A stretch of DNA of 64,000 bases, taken from the NCBI GenBank assembly GCA_000320605.2, contig KB445805.1:248001-312000 (forward strand). The letters run 5' to 3'. Below are positions 9,311-21,475 of the stretch, piece after piece. Each line of letters starts with the position of its first letter. Positions within the stretch are counted from its first letter, which is position 1. Source of the stretch: Gelatoporia subvermispora B (Eukaryota; Basidiomycota; Agaricomycetes; Polyporales; Gelatoporiaceae). The position numbers and the translations under genes were made by a program. The notes under the pieces were generated by a model that worked only from the letters and a program-made list of their open reading frames with translations, was not told where the DNA came from and ran no database searches.

Positions 9311-11696
9311 CTACTCTGGGAATTGTATGTTTAGCGCCAACAGCAGATTGATACCCTCCGCTCGGAATGTGTCATCTTCGATTGTGAATGACGAGTCGTT
9401 CTGTATGTTCAATTGGTGTGGCTTCGAGACCGTCCATTGGGGCCAGAGGATGCCGGTTCCGTTGTTCGGGTTACCGTGTGCGACGAAGTTGAGCAAGCGA
9501 TCCGTCAGATCACCGGGGCCGTATAGGTTGATCATGTCGCTGATATCAGTCTAGAAAAATGGGGCATTATGCAGCTTGTATCTTCATCGGCGGTGGCGAC
9601 GAGTTAAGAATTCACTTACCGCTCCAAGGAAAGGAAGTTTGAACTCCTTGCTCACTGCATCTCATTATGAACTGCTATTTGCAAAAGTGCTAGAGACACT
9701 CACAGTATGACCACGTTGACTGGTGGGCAGATGTCTGATTCAGGAAGAACCGACGCTGTGCATGGAACTCGAGATCTCCTATGATCGCAGCCATGCGTTT
9801 GTACTGCGGATAGATCTGATATAGATCACCAGTGCCGAATGGCGAACCATCTGCAGGGTCAGAAGGGTAGAGCTCTAGAATAAGGTCGACCTGATCCTGA
9901 GGTAGTCCAGGTAGTCCGTCTACTGTCAGATATGTGGCCACATCCTCATCGGTCCTGATCGCAGTGAGCATAGAACCAGCACATATTTCTACTAACCTCA
10001 CAAAATCGTAGTGAGATTCAGCGCGGTCTGCGTGCCCTCGTCCTCAACGTCCTATGCGAGATCTAAGGATTTTCTCCAAAGAAGTTGTGACTATGCTCAC
10101 CGAGATCACAAAGGGTACACGCGCAATGCGACCTTCCCTCATGAGAGTCTCTGGTTGATCTGCGATGAAGTCGTGGTCAAGTACAATTTGCCAACGCTAC
10201 GCTTACGGTAAGCATATGATTGAGGTGAAGGTGCATGCAACACACCCCAAACCGCTGATCGGGAGGAACATTCAGCATGGCATTCAAAAGCGTTTCATAA
10301 GGCAGCTGCCTGAGGCACTCCAGAGAACCTGAGCTTCCCTTGCATTCTGTTTGATTGACGAGCAGGTCGTAGGTGCCTTGTAGCTGAGAATAGTTGTTTA
10401 GTGGGAGAGGGAAGCCACCTGACATCCATGCGCCGCTAAATAGGCCTTGGCTATCGCCGTTGTTGTTCAGCATTTGGAATGCAGCCGAGATACTGCCCGC
10501 GTTTGCGCCCCAGCTATCAATGGAGTTAGCTGAAGGGTTCTCCAGAAATCAGCTAAGCCTTACAGCGTAACCCTGTTACTGTCTCCACCAAAATTGTGGA
10601 TATATCTTTGAATCCAGCGAAGGGCTTCCCGCTCTTTTGGCACCGATGGAGTAACACAACATTATTACAAACGACCGATTACTCACGGTCACGCAGCCCT
10701 AGGTTGGTGATGCCTGCATTCTTAGCCTCCTGTCCCGGGAGGAAGCCGAAGGCTTATACAGAAAAATTGTGAGACCATACGGAGTGAGCCGACTAAGAAT
10801 ACTTACCATTTAAGCTGAAGAATCTAGGTCATCACAAGTATATGCGATTATTTGAAAAATAACGCACCGGAAGTTCAGGCTCACATATATCACTGGCTGC
10901 TTGTTCTCAATTGAGCGCTCCACGATGACTTCGCCATTGGTTCTGGAACGCATTCGTCGTGCAATACAACACATAAAGTCGTTGAATTTACGTACTGAAG
11001 ACCTGCTCCCCAAAGAAAGGCTCCTTGAGAAAAGTAAGGCTCCATACTATTTCGAGAAAATGGTGAAGTTACCTATGTGTAACCACTAATGAACTTCGTG
11101 ACAATTCTTTGTGAGGCTTAGACTGCAATCAGAGTCTCACCACAGCCACAGGAAGATTTGCTCCTGGCTTTGTGCCTTCGGGAACATAGACGTTGACCGA
11201 CAAGCCTGCCATGAAAAGCCACTTCTGAGTTGGCTTGACACCCTAGTGCCCAAAGAATACTCACAATCTTCGGATGAGTTTGCCGAAGGTACAGGGAACG
11301 TTTGGTCCCACAATGTTTCGAAGGGCTCGAGAAACACTGCTGTGGATGCATTTTGTGACAACGGCGCGAGATCTTGAGGACAGACGTCGCCGAACTGGGT
11401 CGCGTCGTGCATTCCAGTGTATGGTTCAGGCGGGACGGCCTGATGAAAACGCAGATTATTCATCCTGTTGTAGAATTAGGTATGAGCAAAGACGCATGAC
11501 ACAAGAAAAGGAAGACTTGCGGTGGCTGTGCGTATGGGATACCGAGGAATGCATTAGTGCGATTGATACGTATCCCGGTGAAAGTTCCTCTGTCTAAGAC
11601 TATCGTGGGTGGATCTTTCACTACCGGAAGCGTCGATGCAAAGGCCGGTAACATATAGGCTGCGATGCAGATCAATGTAGACAGCGACCCAGGCAT
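9311..11696 (-). CDS. Carboxylesterase-like protein 1 (type-B fold, catalytic Ser and His missing)
   Basis: Secreted alpha/beta-hydrolase of the type-B carboxylesterase/lipase family. ATG 11696 begins a signal peptide (LSTLICIAAYMLPAFAS). Family landmarks follow in order: NAFLGIPYAQPP, the oxyanion segment WLHIGAFLWG, PVIYVSLNFRL, AFGFLPGQEAKNAGITNLGL, the nucleophile elbow, NNNGDSQGLFSGAWMSGG, DVEDEGT (the acid), GSPFGTGD, YPQYKRMAAIIGDLEF, and GDLTDRLLNFV near the end. The nucleophile elbow reads WGANAG where active enzymes have GESAG: the codon is AAC. The usual His segment (GAFHxSDL) is read as GATDISDM. The gene has many introns and two microexons, 13 nt at 11085-11073 and 8 nt at 10814-10807. 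It is therefore probably a non-catalytic binding or scaffold protein. Confidence 0.9.
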
Positions 11697-13755
11697 GTTG
11701 TGAATCGCAGAAGAGGCAGGTCTGAGCTAAGATCGTTGTCGAGGTCGTAGTCTTTATACGCCCGGGCATTTCAGGCTTTAGCACGCTACGTACTCATCGT
11801 TTAGTAATGCCCCGGTACTACCATATGCTCTTGACGTCCTAAACGAGTCACCTGAGCTATCCTACGAGACGGTACGACCGTGAAGATCCTGGTGGGGTCG
11901 AACCACTTTACAAGTTAGTACAGAAGCCAAGTAAGCTCAGGCAGATGTAGTGCAAGAGCCGAAATCACCGGAAATACAGACATCTTCCAGGTTCACAAGG
12001 GCCTCGCCCGATCTGACGGCGGCTCACAGCTGGAGTCTACATTCGTTTGACGGGGAATGTAGTTTCCGAAAGAAGTATATGTGAGGGTCGATTCCTTGAG
12101 CTGGAAACCATTTCAATGTCCGCATTCACGCTGCACAATAGTTGACCACGCTATTTCTTTTCTAGGATTCTGAGCCCGTCCCAGAGCGTACGAGTCGAAT
12201 GCATCATTGTTTCGGCGTCCTCTAGTCACGGATGACATTTGCCTGAAAACGATGACACTTTGCAATGGCAAGGGACCTGAGGATCTTACCACTTTACTCC
12301 GAAATATGACGCTCGTTTGTCAAACTCCTGCCGCTACTCCTTTACCGCACCGATGCCAGGGGCTGTCGATCTGAGCGAATTTCAAGTGCTAGCTGCGGCC
12401 TGGAGAGACGTCCCGCGTTAAGGATGTTGAGTCTGCCAAGATGGCACTGATTCTTGGCTCAGAGGAGTCGCTGAGGCCGCACTGGGAACGGATCGGAGCT
12501 GCGCAATACTGTGCGCTGGGAAGTCTCGCGCAGTGCATCTTGTGTCAGGAAAATGGCAGCTCACTGCGCAAGCATTGATCACTGAAATAAAGAGGCGCCA
12601 ATGACAGCGTCCCCTTTGCACCTTAGTGGCGCTCGTGCGGATGAGATCGATGGACGACCAGGGGGAGAAAAGTACCGTCTATACAGTATACGTCTCTCTC
12701 AAAGATTGCTCTGCATGAGCTCGAGCTCAATCTGGGAAGTTAGATATCATCGATTTAACGTTTCGTATGGTCATAAGGTCATCCAATGTTTGGATACACA
12801 AGTCAATGAGACACACATTCCACTTCGCTTTTCGGGTTACAGGCCTTGGCCACCAACCCTTGATGTGGGATAGGGCGTCTCGCCTCTCGGCTTCATAAGC
12901 GTCTGGACAGCTCTCCCGCGAATCGGACAAGTCAATACAATCGCCTATGTCAACACTACCGCTCACATGCCATTAGCGCACAACATTGGGAATGGGAATA
13001 CCAGGGTTCACTTTTCGAGTCTAATTACCCAGATGTCTGATTTCGGCTCTGATCAAGGAATGTATCCTTCGATTTGACCCAACGTGTCAAGCACATTCTC
13101 CCACTGGCAAGACTCAGTTGTCCCGTGTGGGGTGTTGTCCATGGAGAATGACTTACAGAGCTAGCGAAACGGAACGAAATCATATCAACACGTCGTCGAA
13201 TTGTGACATGATGGACATACGTGAGTGGGAGTGCTCAGGTTCTTGTCTACACGCGCAACTGTTCGAACGTAGTGAACGGGGTCCTTGTCAAACGGCCGCA
13301 GTTCCCCTACTCAGCTCCTCAATATCAGGAATCAGGATAGAATTTCCCAGACAGAAGGGCCAGTCAAGTTGAGGATCATGAGCACTATGTGATAAGCCAT
13401 GTTGCTGCGTCTGGTCGTGTCAGTCAAGAACAACCAGCGCGATGTAGACTGCAGACGGAGCGCCGCGGTTCGAGATGTCCACGTGATATCTGTGATGACC
13501 CCTGTCTCGAAGCCACACTGTTGAACGCATTTGCGGCCCATATACGCGTTCAGCACGTCACAGTTTCATACAGATCGTGAGCTTAGCTTCGCCTATTGCA
13601 GCTTTATCTAATGAGTTTACCGCAAATCACACAGCGCGACATGAATTGTGGATAAGAATCCAGATAGTGATTATCGGTGCAGAAATCTATAACGTACTAT
13701 CGTCGCAACTCGAAAGTATTCAAGGCTCTCTACGAACAGCAAGTATTATATAGGC
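11697..13755. other. 2 kb with no supportable gene
   Basis: Only short open frames occur and none spans a recognisable domain. On the minus strand at about 13560-13330 a fragment reads RIWAANAF and, after a possible splice, VYIALVVLD and IVLMILNLTG. This faintly resembles membrane segments of fungal seven-helix families and may be a gene remnant. Confidence 0.4.
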
Positions 13756-15006
13756 TCAGTCAGCTCCGTTAATTATGGCGATAGCAATTGTCGGTCCGGA
13801 AAGTCGATCGTTCGGTTCTCGTCGGTCCAGCGCACGGAACTGCTCTAGAATGATGGCCTTGGCCTCTCCGAAAGGCAATCGCCCCGTATGAGCGAAGTTC
13901 AATGTGATCCTCGGGTCTGAGAAATACTCCCAGGCACTTGACCAATCAATCGACACGTCCCGGAAGTCACCCGCTTTCGCTAGCTTGGGTGTGATGGTGA
14001 TTTGGCGGAGTTCTCTCGGAACTGGACCGTCGTTCGTGGTTCCCAGGACTGCACACACCCATCCTTGGTTCCCGGGTGAGGGATTGTTGACGTGCAGACC
14101 GAGCGTCTTCAAGTGGCGCATTTTCCGCACATTGAAAGAGCGAAGCCCTTGGGACGAGATTAGGATTCATGTCCTAGCCAATATAGTAGACAGATGCACT
14201 TACGGTCGTAGCACGGCACAAGCGGCGTCCAATCGTCTAGTCCGAATGTGAAGTCTTGCAGACGAGGAGCGAGATACTCGATATATGGCGCGAGAGCTGC
14301 GAGCTGTCTCATCGGTACCTTCAAGAGGGTCAGAGTGGCCAGGTTGAGCCAGTACGGCGTGAACATCCAAGTGAATGCAGCGCCAACATGGAGACTAAAA
14401 GGCGGGGCCCTCGTGCCTGGAGTAGTAATAGTAGTACGGCCGGCTTCTGTGAGCTCGAGCTTCTCTAGGTGTACGTGACAGATCTTGGGAAACATCCCCA
14501 GGAGCATGTCGATTTTGTGGGGGTGGGTGCAGCTGCCAGAGAGATAGACGTGCGTCACCTCCTTGAAGCAGGAGATATTTTCGGCAGGGACTTTCTCCAA
14601 CAGCCAGTCGATATCGATCTTTTCAAACCACAGCCTCACGATGGACCGCACTGCAGACTGAGGAAACATATCGGGCCCGAGGAGATATTGTGGCTGAGAG
14701 TCTGCGAACCGGAATTCTATCAGTCCTCGGGGAGCGAGGGTGCTTTTGAAGTGCTCTACGATCCCTTTGTACGTGTGCTGGTTGACCAAGATTGAATGGT
14801 ACTCTTGTTTTGTAGAGGCAGTTTCGTATGCCTCCGTCCAGCTCCTGAACACTCGGGAAGTGGTTATGCATCCGGTCCGTAATGTGCTGCACAAGTCCAT
14901 CAGTGCACGTATACCATGGGATACATAGAAAGACGTACTCGCGGGAATAGGGCCACTTCCGCGGAAGGTCCGTGACTGAGAGGTACTTGCGTCCGTGGGT
15001 CGCCAT
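13756..15006 (-). CDS. Conserved fungal protein of unknown function, copy 1
   Basis: I do not recognise a named domain. Three exons (15006-14939, 14886-14204, 14147-13756) join in frame to 380 residues; introns are 52 and 56 nt in phases 2 and 1. Visible features are HSILVNQHTYKGIVEHF, a WFEKIDIDWLL motif, HVYLSGSC, and leucine-rich stretches such as LATLTLLKVPMRQLAAL and MRHLKTLGLHV that look like irregular leucine-rich repeats, as in F-box/LRR proteins of mushrooms, but no F-box is visible. A second copy lies at 25654-26837 in the opposite orientation with the same first-intron position and phase. A TATAAAG box lies about 35 bp upstream of the ATG. Confidence 0.8.
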
Positions 15007-15037
15007 GATGAGTGCCCATCCTGAACGCCCGGGTACT

Positions 15038-15044
15038 CTTTATA
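15038..15044 (-). promoter_or_regulatory. TATA box of unknown-family copy 1
   Basis: The minus strand reads GCATATAAAG here, 32-38 bp before the ATG at 15006. The same ten bases precede copy 2 (25583-25592), so the core promoter was conserved with the gene. Confidence 0.5.
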
Positions 15045-15484
15045 TGCGTGTCGACTTGAGGCAAGCGCAAGCCGAGGTCTGGAGGACAACCTTGCACGAT
15101 CTGTGGACAAAGCACAAAACTAGGTACAACTCAAGTCGTGAAGCGACCTCAAGTCACCTACGGTCGAAGTTCCTGACCGCTTTGGCCACAAATCGCTGAG
15201 TGAAGCGAGTAACTTTGCGTCGTCTAGCCCGAGCCACAACCCACTTTCGGAGGCGGGCCTAAGCATATTCGCCAGTCTCACGGCAACACCCTCTACGTCG
15301 CTTGCGAGTTGCGATTACTTGCGGTACCCCAAACAGACTTCACACTCGAGGCTTTGATCCAATGCAAGATATCTGTCATTGGTATAGTGGATGAACACAA
15401 CAAGCTGGTGTAAAACATTACTGTACAACCAATACGGATATAGATGGATGTGTCGACAGCGCAGCAATGGAGCAGATTCCACCC
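15045..15484. other. Intergenic, no gene seen
   Basis: Lies between the upstream side of unknown-family copy 1 and the 3' end of the fumarate reductase gene. No coding signal beyond short shadow frames. Confidence 0.5.
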
Positions 15485-17880
15485 CTACTTCTTCAGCGTG
15501 CCAATGACTGCGTCAGGCGCATACCGCGGGATGACCTGGAAGCCCCAAAGTAAGCGTCTGTCTTGGATCAAGTGAACTCAATGCAACGCACCTTCGGGTC
15601 ATGCAGCATGTTGAACTCCTCAGTGGCGTCGCGGCCCGCGTACAGGAGGATGGCCTTCTCGCCTCCCGGGTGGTCGGGCATGAAGCTCGTGACGTCGAGC
15701 ACATTCCCATCGATGATGACCCAGCAGTCATCCTTCGACTTGTGCTTCGCGACCTCCTCAGCGGTGAACGATTTGCCTCCTGATGAACTCGAGGATGCAG
15801 CCTCCGGCTTCTTCTCTGGTGACGCAGCAGGCTACAACAAGTCAAACCGTAAGCGCTTGCGGATACACAACAGAATGAGGAGCGACATACCTGCGACGAC
15901 TCAGCACCCAGATGGCCCGCAACAGCACCCAGACGGCCAGCAGCCTTCTCTGCCAACGGTCCGATGCGCTGAAGTAGGTACGATGCGGCAGAGTCACCAC
16001 TGACACGTCCAAAGACGACACATCCCAACAGTGAGCTACCACCAAGACGGTTCGCTCCGTGTACACCACCAGCAACCTCACCCGATGCGAACAGACCGGG
16101 GATTGGCTTGCCTGACTTGTCAAGGACGCGCGACTCGGGGTCAATCTCAAGACCACCCATCGTGTAGTGCAGAACGGGTGTCATGATTGCGACGTTGAAG
16201 TAGTCGTTCATCGTCCACTCGCCCTCGGTAAAGAACTATAGGGCGATATAGGTGAGTGCCACATGACTTAGACAGACTCGGAGAATACACACCTTCTTGC
16301 CGAAGGGGTCCTTCTTGGTCCTGACCACGGCGTTGTAGTCGTCAAACGTCTTCTTGAGTTCCTCAGGCTTGATGCCCATCTCCTTCGCCAGCTCCTGGCC
16401 ATTTTCGAAGCGCTTCATCAGACCGCGGCCGACATAGTGCTTGCAGTGCCACTCGATCTCCTTCGAAGCCTGGCCGTTGAGTACAAGCCGGATGGGGAAC
16501 TAGACGCCCCCAAATTGTCAATTAACGATTGGCGCATCGTCCGGCGATCATCTCACCTTGCCGTTCTCCCACATCTTACCAGTGACGTAGTCACGGTGCT
16601 GTAGCTCGTCGACGAATCGCTTACCGGTGTTGTCGAGGAGCAAACCACCGACACCACGCAGCGCCTCGGCGGCCAAGAACTTGACCTTCGCCTCTGGCTC
16701 GTTCGGGTCGACCAGACCGGTCGGGTGCACCTGGACCTTCTCGAGGTCGATTGCGGACGCACCGACGGCGAGCGCCATCTTTTGACCGTCACCCGTGCAG
16801 TGCTCGCCGTTTGTGGTGGGGAGATTCCAGTACTCAGGGCGGTACTTCTTGAGCAGCGAGTCGGAAGTGAAGTCGGCGGCGTAACCTCCTGTCGCAAGGA
16901 TGACGGGGCCATATGCGGTCTCAGTCTTGCCGTTGTGCTGGTACTCAACGCCGATGACACTGCCAGACTCGTCCTTGACAAGCTGGGTCACGCGTGCCTT
17001 CTTCTTGATTTGTACCCGGTTCGGGATGCTCTGCGCAAGGTCCTCTAGACGCTCCATTTGGGCGTACGTGATGACCTGTTCGATATTAGACGACTGCGTA
17101 CAGCGCGGAATCAGCTACGTACCATTCCGGGGAACTGCGCATTGCCTCTGTGCGTACGCGGCTGCGAATGACCACCGAGACGAGAGACCTTTGAAAGGTC
17201 GAGACCGAACTTTTCCTGTAGCCAGTGCACCGCATCTCCGGACCGGCCAGTGAGCACCTGGATGAGGTCATCTCGTGCAAGCTCGCGGGCCTATATGACC
17301 TCATGAGCAACTCGCGCATGTAGTCACTAGATGGCTACATACCGATTTCTTGGTGTCCTCGAAGAAGATTTTGGCACTGTCAGGGATGCCCAGCTCTTGC
17401 TGAGTCTGTGTTCCGGCACCGTTGATTCCGGACGTAGCCTTCGTTGAATTACCGCCCATGAATCTATTCAATACATTGATGAGCACTCAGTACAAGCACT
17501 GTATGCGCTCCATGAAGATGAGAATCAAATTAGACGACGCCATGAATCCCAGAGTACACGAGTACCCCTAAAACACAGTGCGCTCTACGCAGACCATATC
17601 CGGTCACATACTGAATCGCACGACCGGCATCGCCCAAATACGACCATGCTTCTGCCCAGCATCTCCCAAGAGAAGACAGCTAAAGTATTGGTCTCCCAAG
17701 CAATCCCAAGCATCCTCCCGGGCTCGGAAGCGAAGAAAGTATCATAGCCAATCGCATCACGGATGTTTCGAACACTCACGGTTGCTTGTCGAGCAGGAGG
17801 ACGTTCGCACCGCGCTCAAGGAGGGTATGGGCGGCGGAGAGGCCGGCGAGACCACCACCGACGACGATGACCTGTGCCAT
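15485..17880 (-). CDS. Soluble fumarate reductase with C-terminal cytochrome b5 domain
   Basis: FAD-dependent fumarate reductase of the yeast Osm1/Frd1 type, which reduces fumarate to succinate and reoxidises reduced flavins or NADH in low oxygen. ATG 17880 opens with the dinucleotide-binding VIVVGGGLAGLSAA. Further motifs: FMGGNSTKATSGING, the active-site LGGHSQPRTHRG, VILATGGYAADF, VQVHPTGLVDP, HYTMGGLEID, and GLFASGEVAGGVHGANRLGG. After a short linker rich in Ala and Ser, residues FTAEEVAKHKSKDDCWVII, the heme ligand motif DHPGGEKAI and the second His in FNMLHD define a cytochrome b5 domain that ends at TAG 15487-15485. This fusion is known in fungi. The first intron (17779-17464, 316 nt) is about six times the usual length. 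The NRK1 gene follows upstream in the same orientation. Confidence 0.95.
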
Positions 17881-17954
17881 TGCTGTTGTGAATGTAGAGG
17901 AGGAGGTGATGGGGGTTGAGGAGAGCGGTTGGGGACTCTGAGCGCGGGGTAGCG

Positions 17955-17960
17955 TTTATA
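17955..17960 (-). promoter_or_regulatory. Possible TATA box of the fumarate reductase gene
   Basis: TATAAA on the minus strand, 75-80 bp before the start codon. Confidence 0.35.
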
Positions 17961-18216
17961 GGTAAGGGCGTCCGATCCAATCACGGGATCGCCGAGCCTC
18001 CCGCCGGGCGACGCACTGCCATGTGAATTCCCGTTACCCGCTCTGCCTCCGGCTCGGCCTCCCGTTCACGCGGGCGCCCGCCGCCCCTAGGCTGTCTTGC
18101 AATACAAATCCTTCATTCTAGACCCTACAACCACCGTTACATCCTGTTCTATCGGCCGTATGATCCGGCTCTAATAACGTGCCTACAGCAACAACAATCG
18201 CATGGAATCCTGGTGT

Positions 18217-19425
18217 TCACGCCTTCACAACATCAACCAGCTGTGTGCACACTCGTTCGACCATGTCGTCCACCTTCAGTTCGAGCCCCTCGATCAGAAT
18301 GAGCTCCGGGACAGATCCGCTGGGCCGCCCGTGCTCGACGTCCCCGCCCAGCATCCGCTCGTGCGCAGCGACGTACGCCGGCCAGACAATTTGCTCCCAG
18401 TAGTGCGGCGGGTCGCGCCACAGTGTGCCCTCTGGATCGGATTGCACTCCGGGAGCGAAGGTGCGTCGCGTCGCGGTGCGTGCGGAGCGGAGTTAAGGGC
18501 GGCGGTACGCGCAAATAGACGGGGGACGAGGGTCAGCTAGTGCCATACACATACAAGCAGGAGCCCGGCACGAGCCTGGGGACGAAGGTGGGGCTCACCT
18601 GCTGTGTGGTACCCATGGCGCTCGTACCGCCGCTGCTTGAGGACATCGTGCGGCACGCGGAGGAATACCCGCACGTCGAGGTTTTCGACGACCTCCTATC
18701 CAGCGCACGCATTGTGTACGTCAGTGATCGGTCGGCACAGCCATCATCGGAAGCATTTTGCGCACCGGATGCCAAAACAACAGGAAGCCGTCGACGAGGA
18801 CCCAGATGAGCTGCTCGCCAGCCTGTCGGTGCTCTTCGTCTATCCGAGTGAACGCATCACGCCAGCGCTCGAACGTCTCAGAGCCGATTGGGATGTCCCT
18901 CTGCTCGTTGAGGTGGTCGTGTGAGTAATGCTCAGGGGGGATCACGCCTGTGCGTTTGACCTGCAGGGTGCATTAGCGGGCGCGGGCTCGTAGGGGTCCA
19001 CGACTGACAAACCTCCTCCAACGTCTTGATCATGCGCGGCCAGTCTATCGCGCCCTCTGCGCTGTCCCAATCTTGCACGCCGTACTCCGGGTGTACTGGG
19101 ATCTTTTCTTGGGGCTGTCATCGTCGTCGACGCGAGACGCAGCCACCCACGGGAATGTCATGGAACGATCATCCGCAGACCGCATACAGACGCACAGGTG
19201 CAAAATCCTGTGCGTCACATCAGTCTTGGTCAGGGATCATGGAAACAGCGAGGACACACATCTTGATGGAGGATCATGCTGCCCGGCAAGATTCTTCGTA
19301 GGTGTTTCGCCAGCGTCGTCTTGCCGGAGCACGTCGCGCCCCTTGAAACTCAGCATTAGCTGGGGTTCGCTGAGTTGCATCGCTTCAACTCACCCAATCC
19401 CCACAAAAATAACCCGTGTTTTCAT
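18217..19425 (-). CDS. NRK1: Nicotinamide riboside kinase
   Basis: Cytosolic kinase that phosphorylates nicotinamide riboside to nicotinamide mononucleotide in the NAD salvage pathway. The spliced N-terminus gives VIFVGIG joined to the P-loop GATCSGKTTLAKHL, then ILHQDDF with the catalytic Asp, HPEYGVQDWDSAEGAIDWPR (a family signature), a central PPEHYSHDHLNEQRDIP insert, LIWVLVDGFLLFW, and at the C-terminus DPPHYWEQIVWPAYVAAH. Start ATG 19425 and stop TGA 18219-18217 are clear; at least five introns. It lies upstream of, and in the same direction as, the fumarate reductase, another gene tied to NAD/redox balance. Confidence 0.9.
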
Positions 19426-19873
19426 CCTTGGCGATAGTCTTGATGATGCGTATATAGATCGGAATCCGCTGCCCCCAAAATCCCCGCGTCACTCCGACTG
19501 TCCGAATGAATGCTGCGCATTTACTCACTTCTAGCACCCAAAGTCCTCCAAATATTGTACACAACCTCGACCAGGAGGTTGTCAGTTACAAGAGATAAGA
19601 AACGAGTTCCCGGATGTGAGCTTGACGCTCTCGCTATATTAGGGCGCTTGACTCGTCCCTAAGATTGCGTTTGGATCACGTGATCTGGATCTCATGCGCT
19701 GATGTAAGCCACGGAAGCGGATGCCCGGGCCTGTGTTCCGAACCACCCCGAGGTAAACAGGTCAACTCCCTCAGTTCGTCCTCTGAGTCTACTCCCGAAG
19801 CCTTTCAACGCATACGAGTTAGTGTACGATGTCTTGAACATATAATTGCTACGTTAAATAGAAGCGAATCAAC
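19426..19873. other. Intergenic, no gene seen
   Basis: Contains the upstream region of NRK1 and the 3' flank of epoxide hydrolase A. No coding signal. Confidence 0.5.
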
Positions 19874-21430
19874 TCAGTCATACCCATTCTTTCCACGAAC
19901 TACACCAAATGCAGGACCGCCCTTAGCGAAAAGTCCACGCACATCCGCAGCCAGCGCCTCCGGCTGCTCGTGTGCTGCGAAGTGGCCCCCTCGGTCATGC
20001 TCAGATTCCTGTACGACATTTCCAATTGTGCGCGCCCAACTATATGTGCAACGTCAGTACTGCCCCGCGACTCTCGAGAACAATGCGGGCATGAAGCGGC
20101 AAACTCACACTCTCGGGACAACGTCCAGCTCCTTGGGAAAGAACGATAGGCCCAGAGGGATAGGGCTCCACCACGTGTATATGTCTTGTATGTTCCCAGT
20201 TTGGGTTGCTTCGTAATATATCCGGACAGAGGCTGCGGGTCCCGCACGCGAGAACCAGTAGATCGAAATCCAGGTGAGTACTGCCCAATCAATCGGAATT
20301 GAGTTGACGTTGACTTGGTGGTATTGCTGCCTACGCACCTTCATCGTCCTCCCAGGGGTACTCATCTGTCCATTGAACGAGTTTCTCGTAAACCCATGCG
20401 AGCAATCCGACGGGCGAGTCCGCAAGATTGTATCCGATTGTCTGCGGGCGCGTCGCTTGCTCCTGGAAGTATCCCTTCCCGTACTTGTAAATCCACGCGG
20501 TGCGCTCGCGCCCAGCCCGCTCCCATGGAGTAAGTGGCTTGATCAGTGCAAGCAGATATAACATCGGATTAGAGAAGAAGTTTGGGAACTTGGCGCTGAA
20601 AGCCGAAATGATCAGCAAAGAAAGAGCGGCAATGCTTGTTCACTCATACATAGTTTCGTTCGTATGCCACGCTTTGACTGTTTTGTTGCCATACGTATGC
20701 GCCATCTTCCTGGCGACCATTTGCCCAAAATCGCCACCCTGAACGACTACAGGAACTCAGAAGAAGCCGAATGTCCTTCTCTGAATATAGTCACCCACCG
20801 TACTCCGTGTACCCCAGGGCAAGCATCAATTTGTTTCCGACCTAGTCGTCCATTCTGTGAGTATTTGTTCGTCGTCTCACGTATGACAACGTACCTCTGC
20901 GTACTGATCAGCAGCAAATCCTCTCTTTCTTGGTGCCTCCGAGAACCCAAATCCTGGGTGGCTAGGGGCTACAATATGGAAGCTCGGATAATCGGGCGAG
21001 GCCGAAGTTAACAGTGGGATGATCTTTCGCGCTTCCATGAAATGGCCTGGCCCTGTATACTCCATGTACCGTGAGCTGAATTTACGCGCAAAATTATGAA
21101 CTCACATCCATGGAGGAAGAGCAGCGGAATTGCGTTGCTACAAGAGCTCTTCTGGTGAATATAGTGTATGTTCAATGTTCCAAAACCGTCTATGCCGATG
21201 TCACGTGTAAATTGCGGGAAGGTGTTGATTTCTGCTTCTGCCTTGCGCCAGTCGAACTCATCTTTCCAGCGTGCAACCAGACGACGTATGTCCCCTAGCG
21301 GCACACCATAGTCCCAACCAGCGCCATCGAGCTCGTCAGGCAACCTAGCAAGTTCAAGCTTTTGGCGTAATAGTGCAAGGTCTTCATCAGATACCGAAAG
21401 TTTGAAGGGTCGCTCGTTGTTGTCCGTCAT
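19874..21430 (-). CDS. Epoxide hydrolase A (alpha/beta hydrolase, EHN family)
   Basis: Microsomal-type epoxide hydrolase that opens epoxides to diols through an Asp nucleophile. ATG 21430 starts the EHN N-terminal domain ([35 protein letters not shown]). A splice at 21115 makes the oxyanion motif HGWPGHF. The nucleophile is the Asp of QGGDFG, followed by VKAWHTNE; the cap has [12 protein letters not shown] and [25 protein letters not shown] carries the acid region; the catalytic His is in RGGHFAAHE. The stop is TGA 19876-19874. All triad elements look intact. It is arranged in tandem with epoxide hydrolase B (21943-23545), with which it shares long identical stretches. Confidence 0.92.
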
Positions 21431-21467
21431 TGTACCGAGAATCTCAGGAATCGAAGTACGCCCAGAC

Positions 21468-21475
21468 TATATATA
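21468..21475 (-). promoter_or_regulatory. TATA box of epoxide hydrolase A
   Basis: TATATATA, 38-45 bp upstream of the ATG at 21430. Confidence 0.5.

Noticed and set aside
13330..13560. Possible remnant of a membrane protein
   Set aside because: Only two short hydrophobic pieces, with no signature motif and stops in between; too weak for a gene call.
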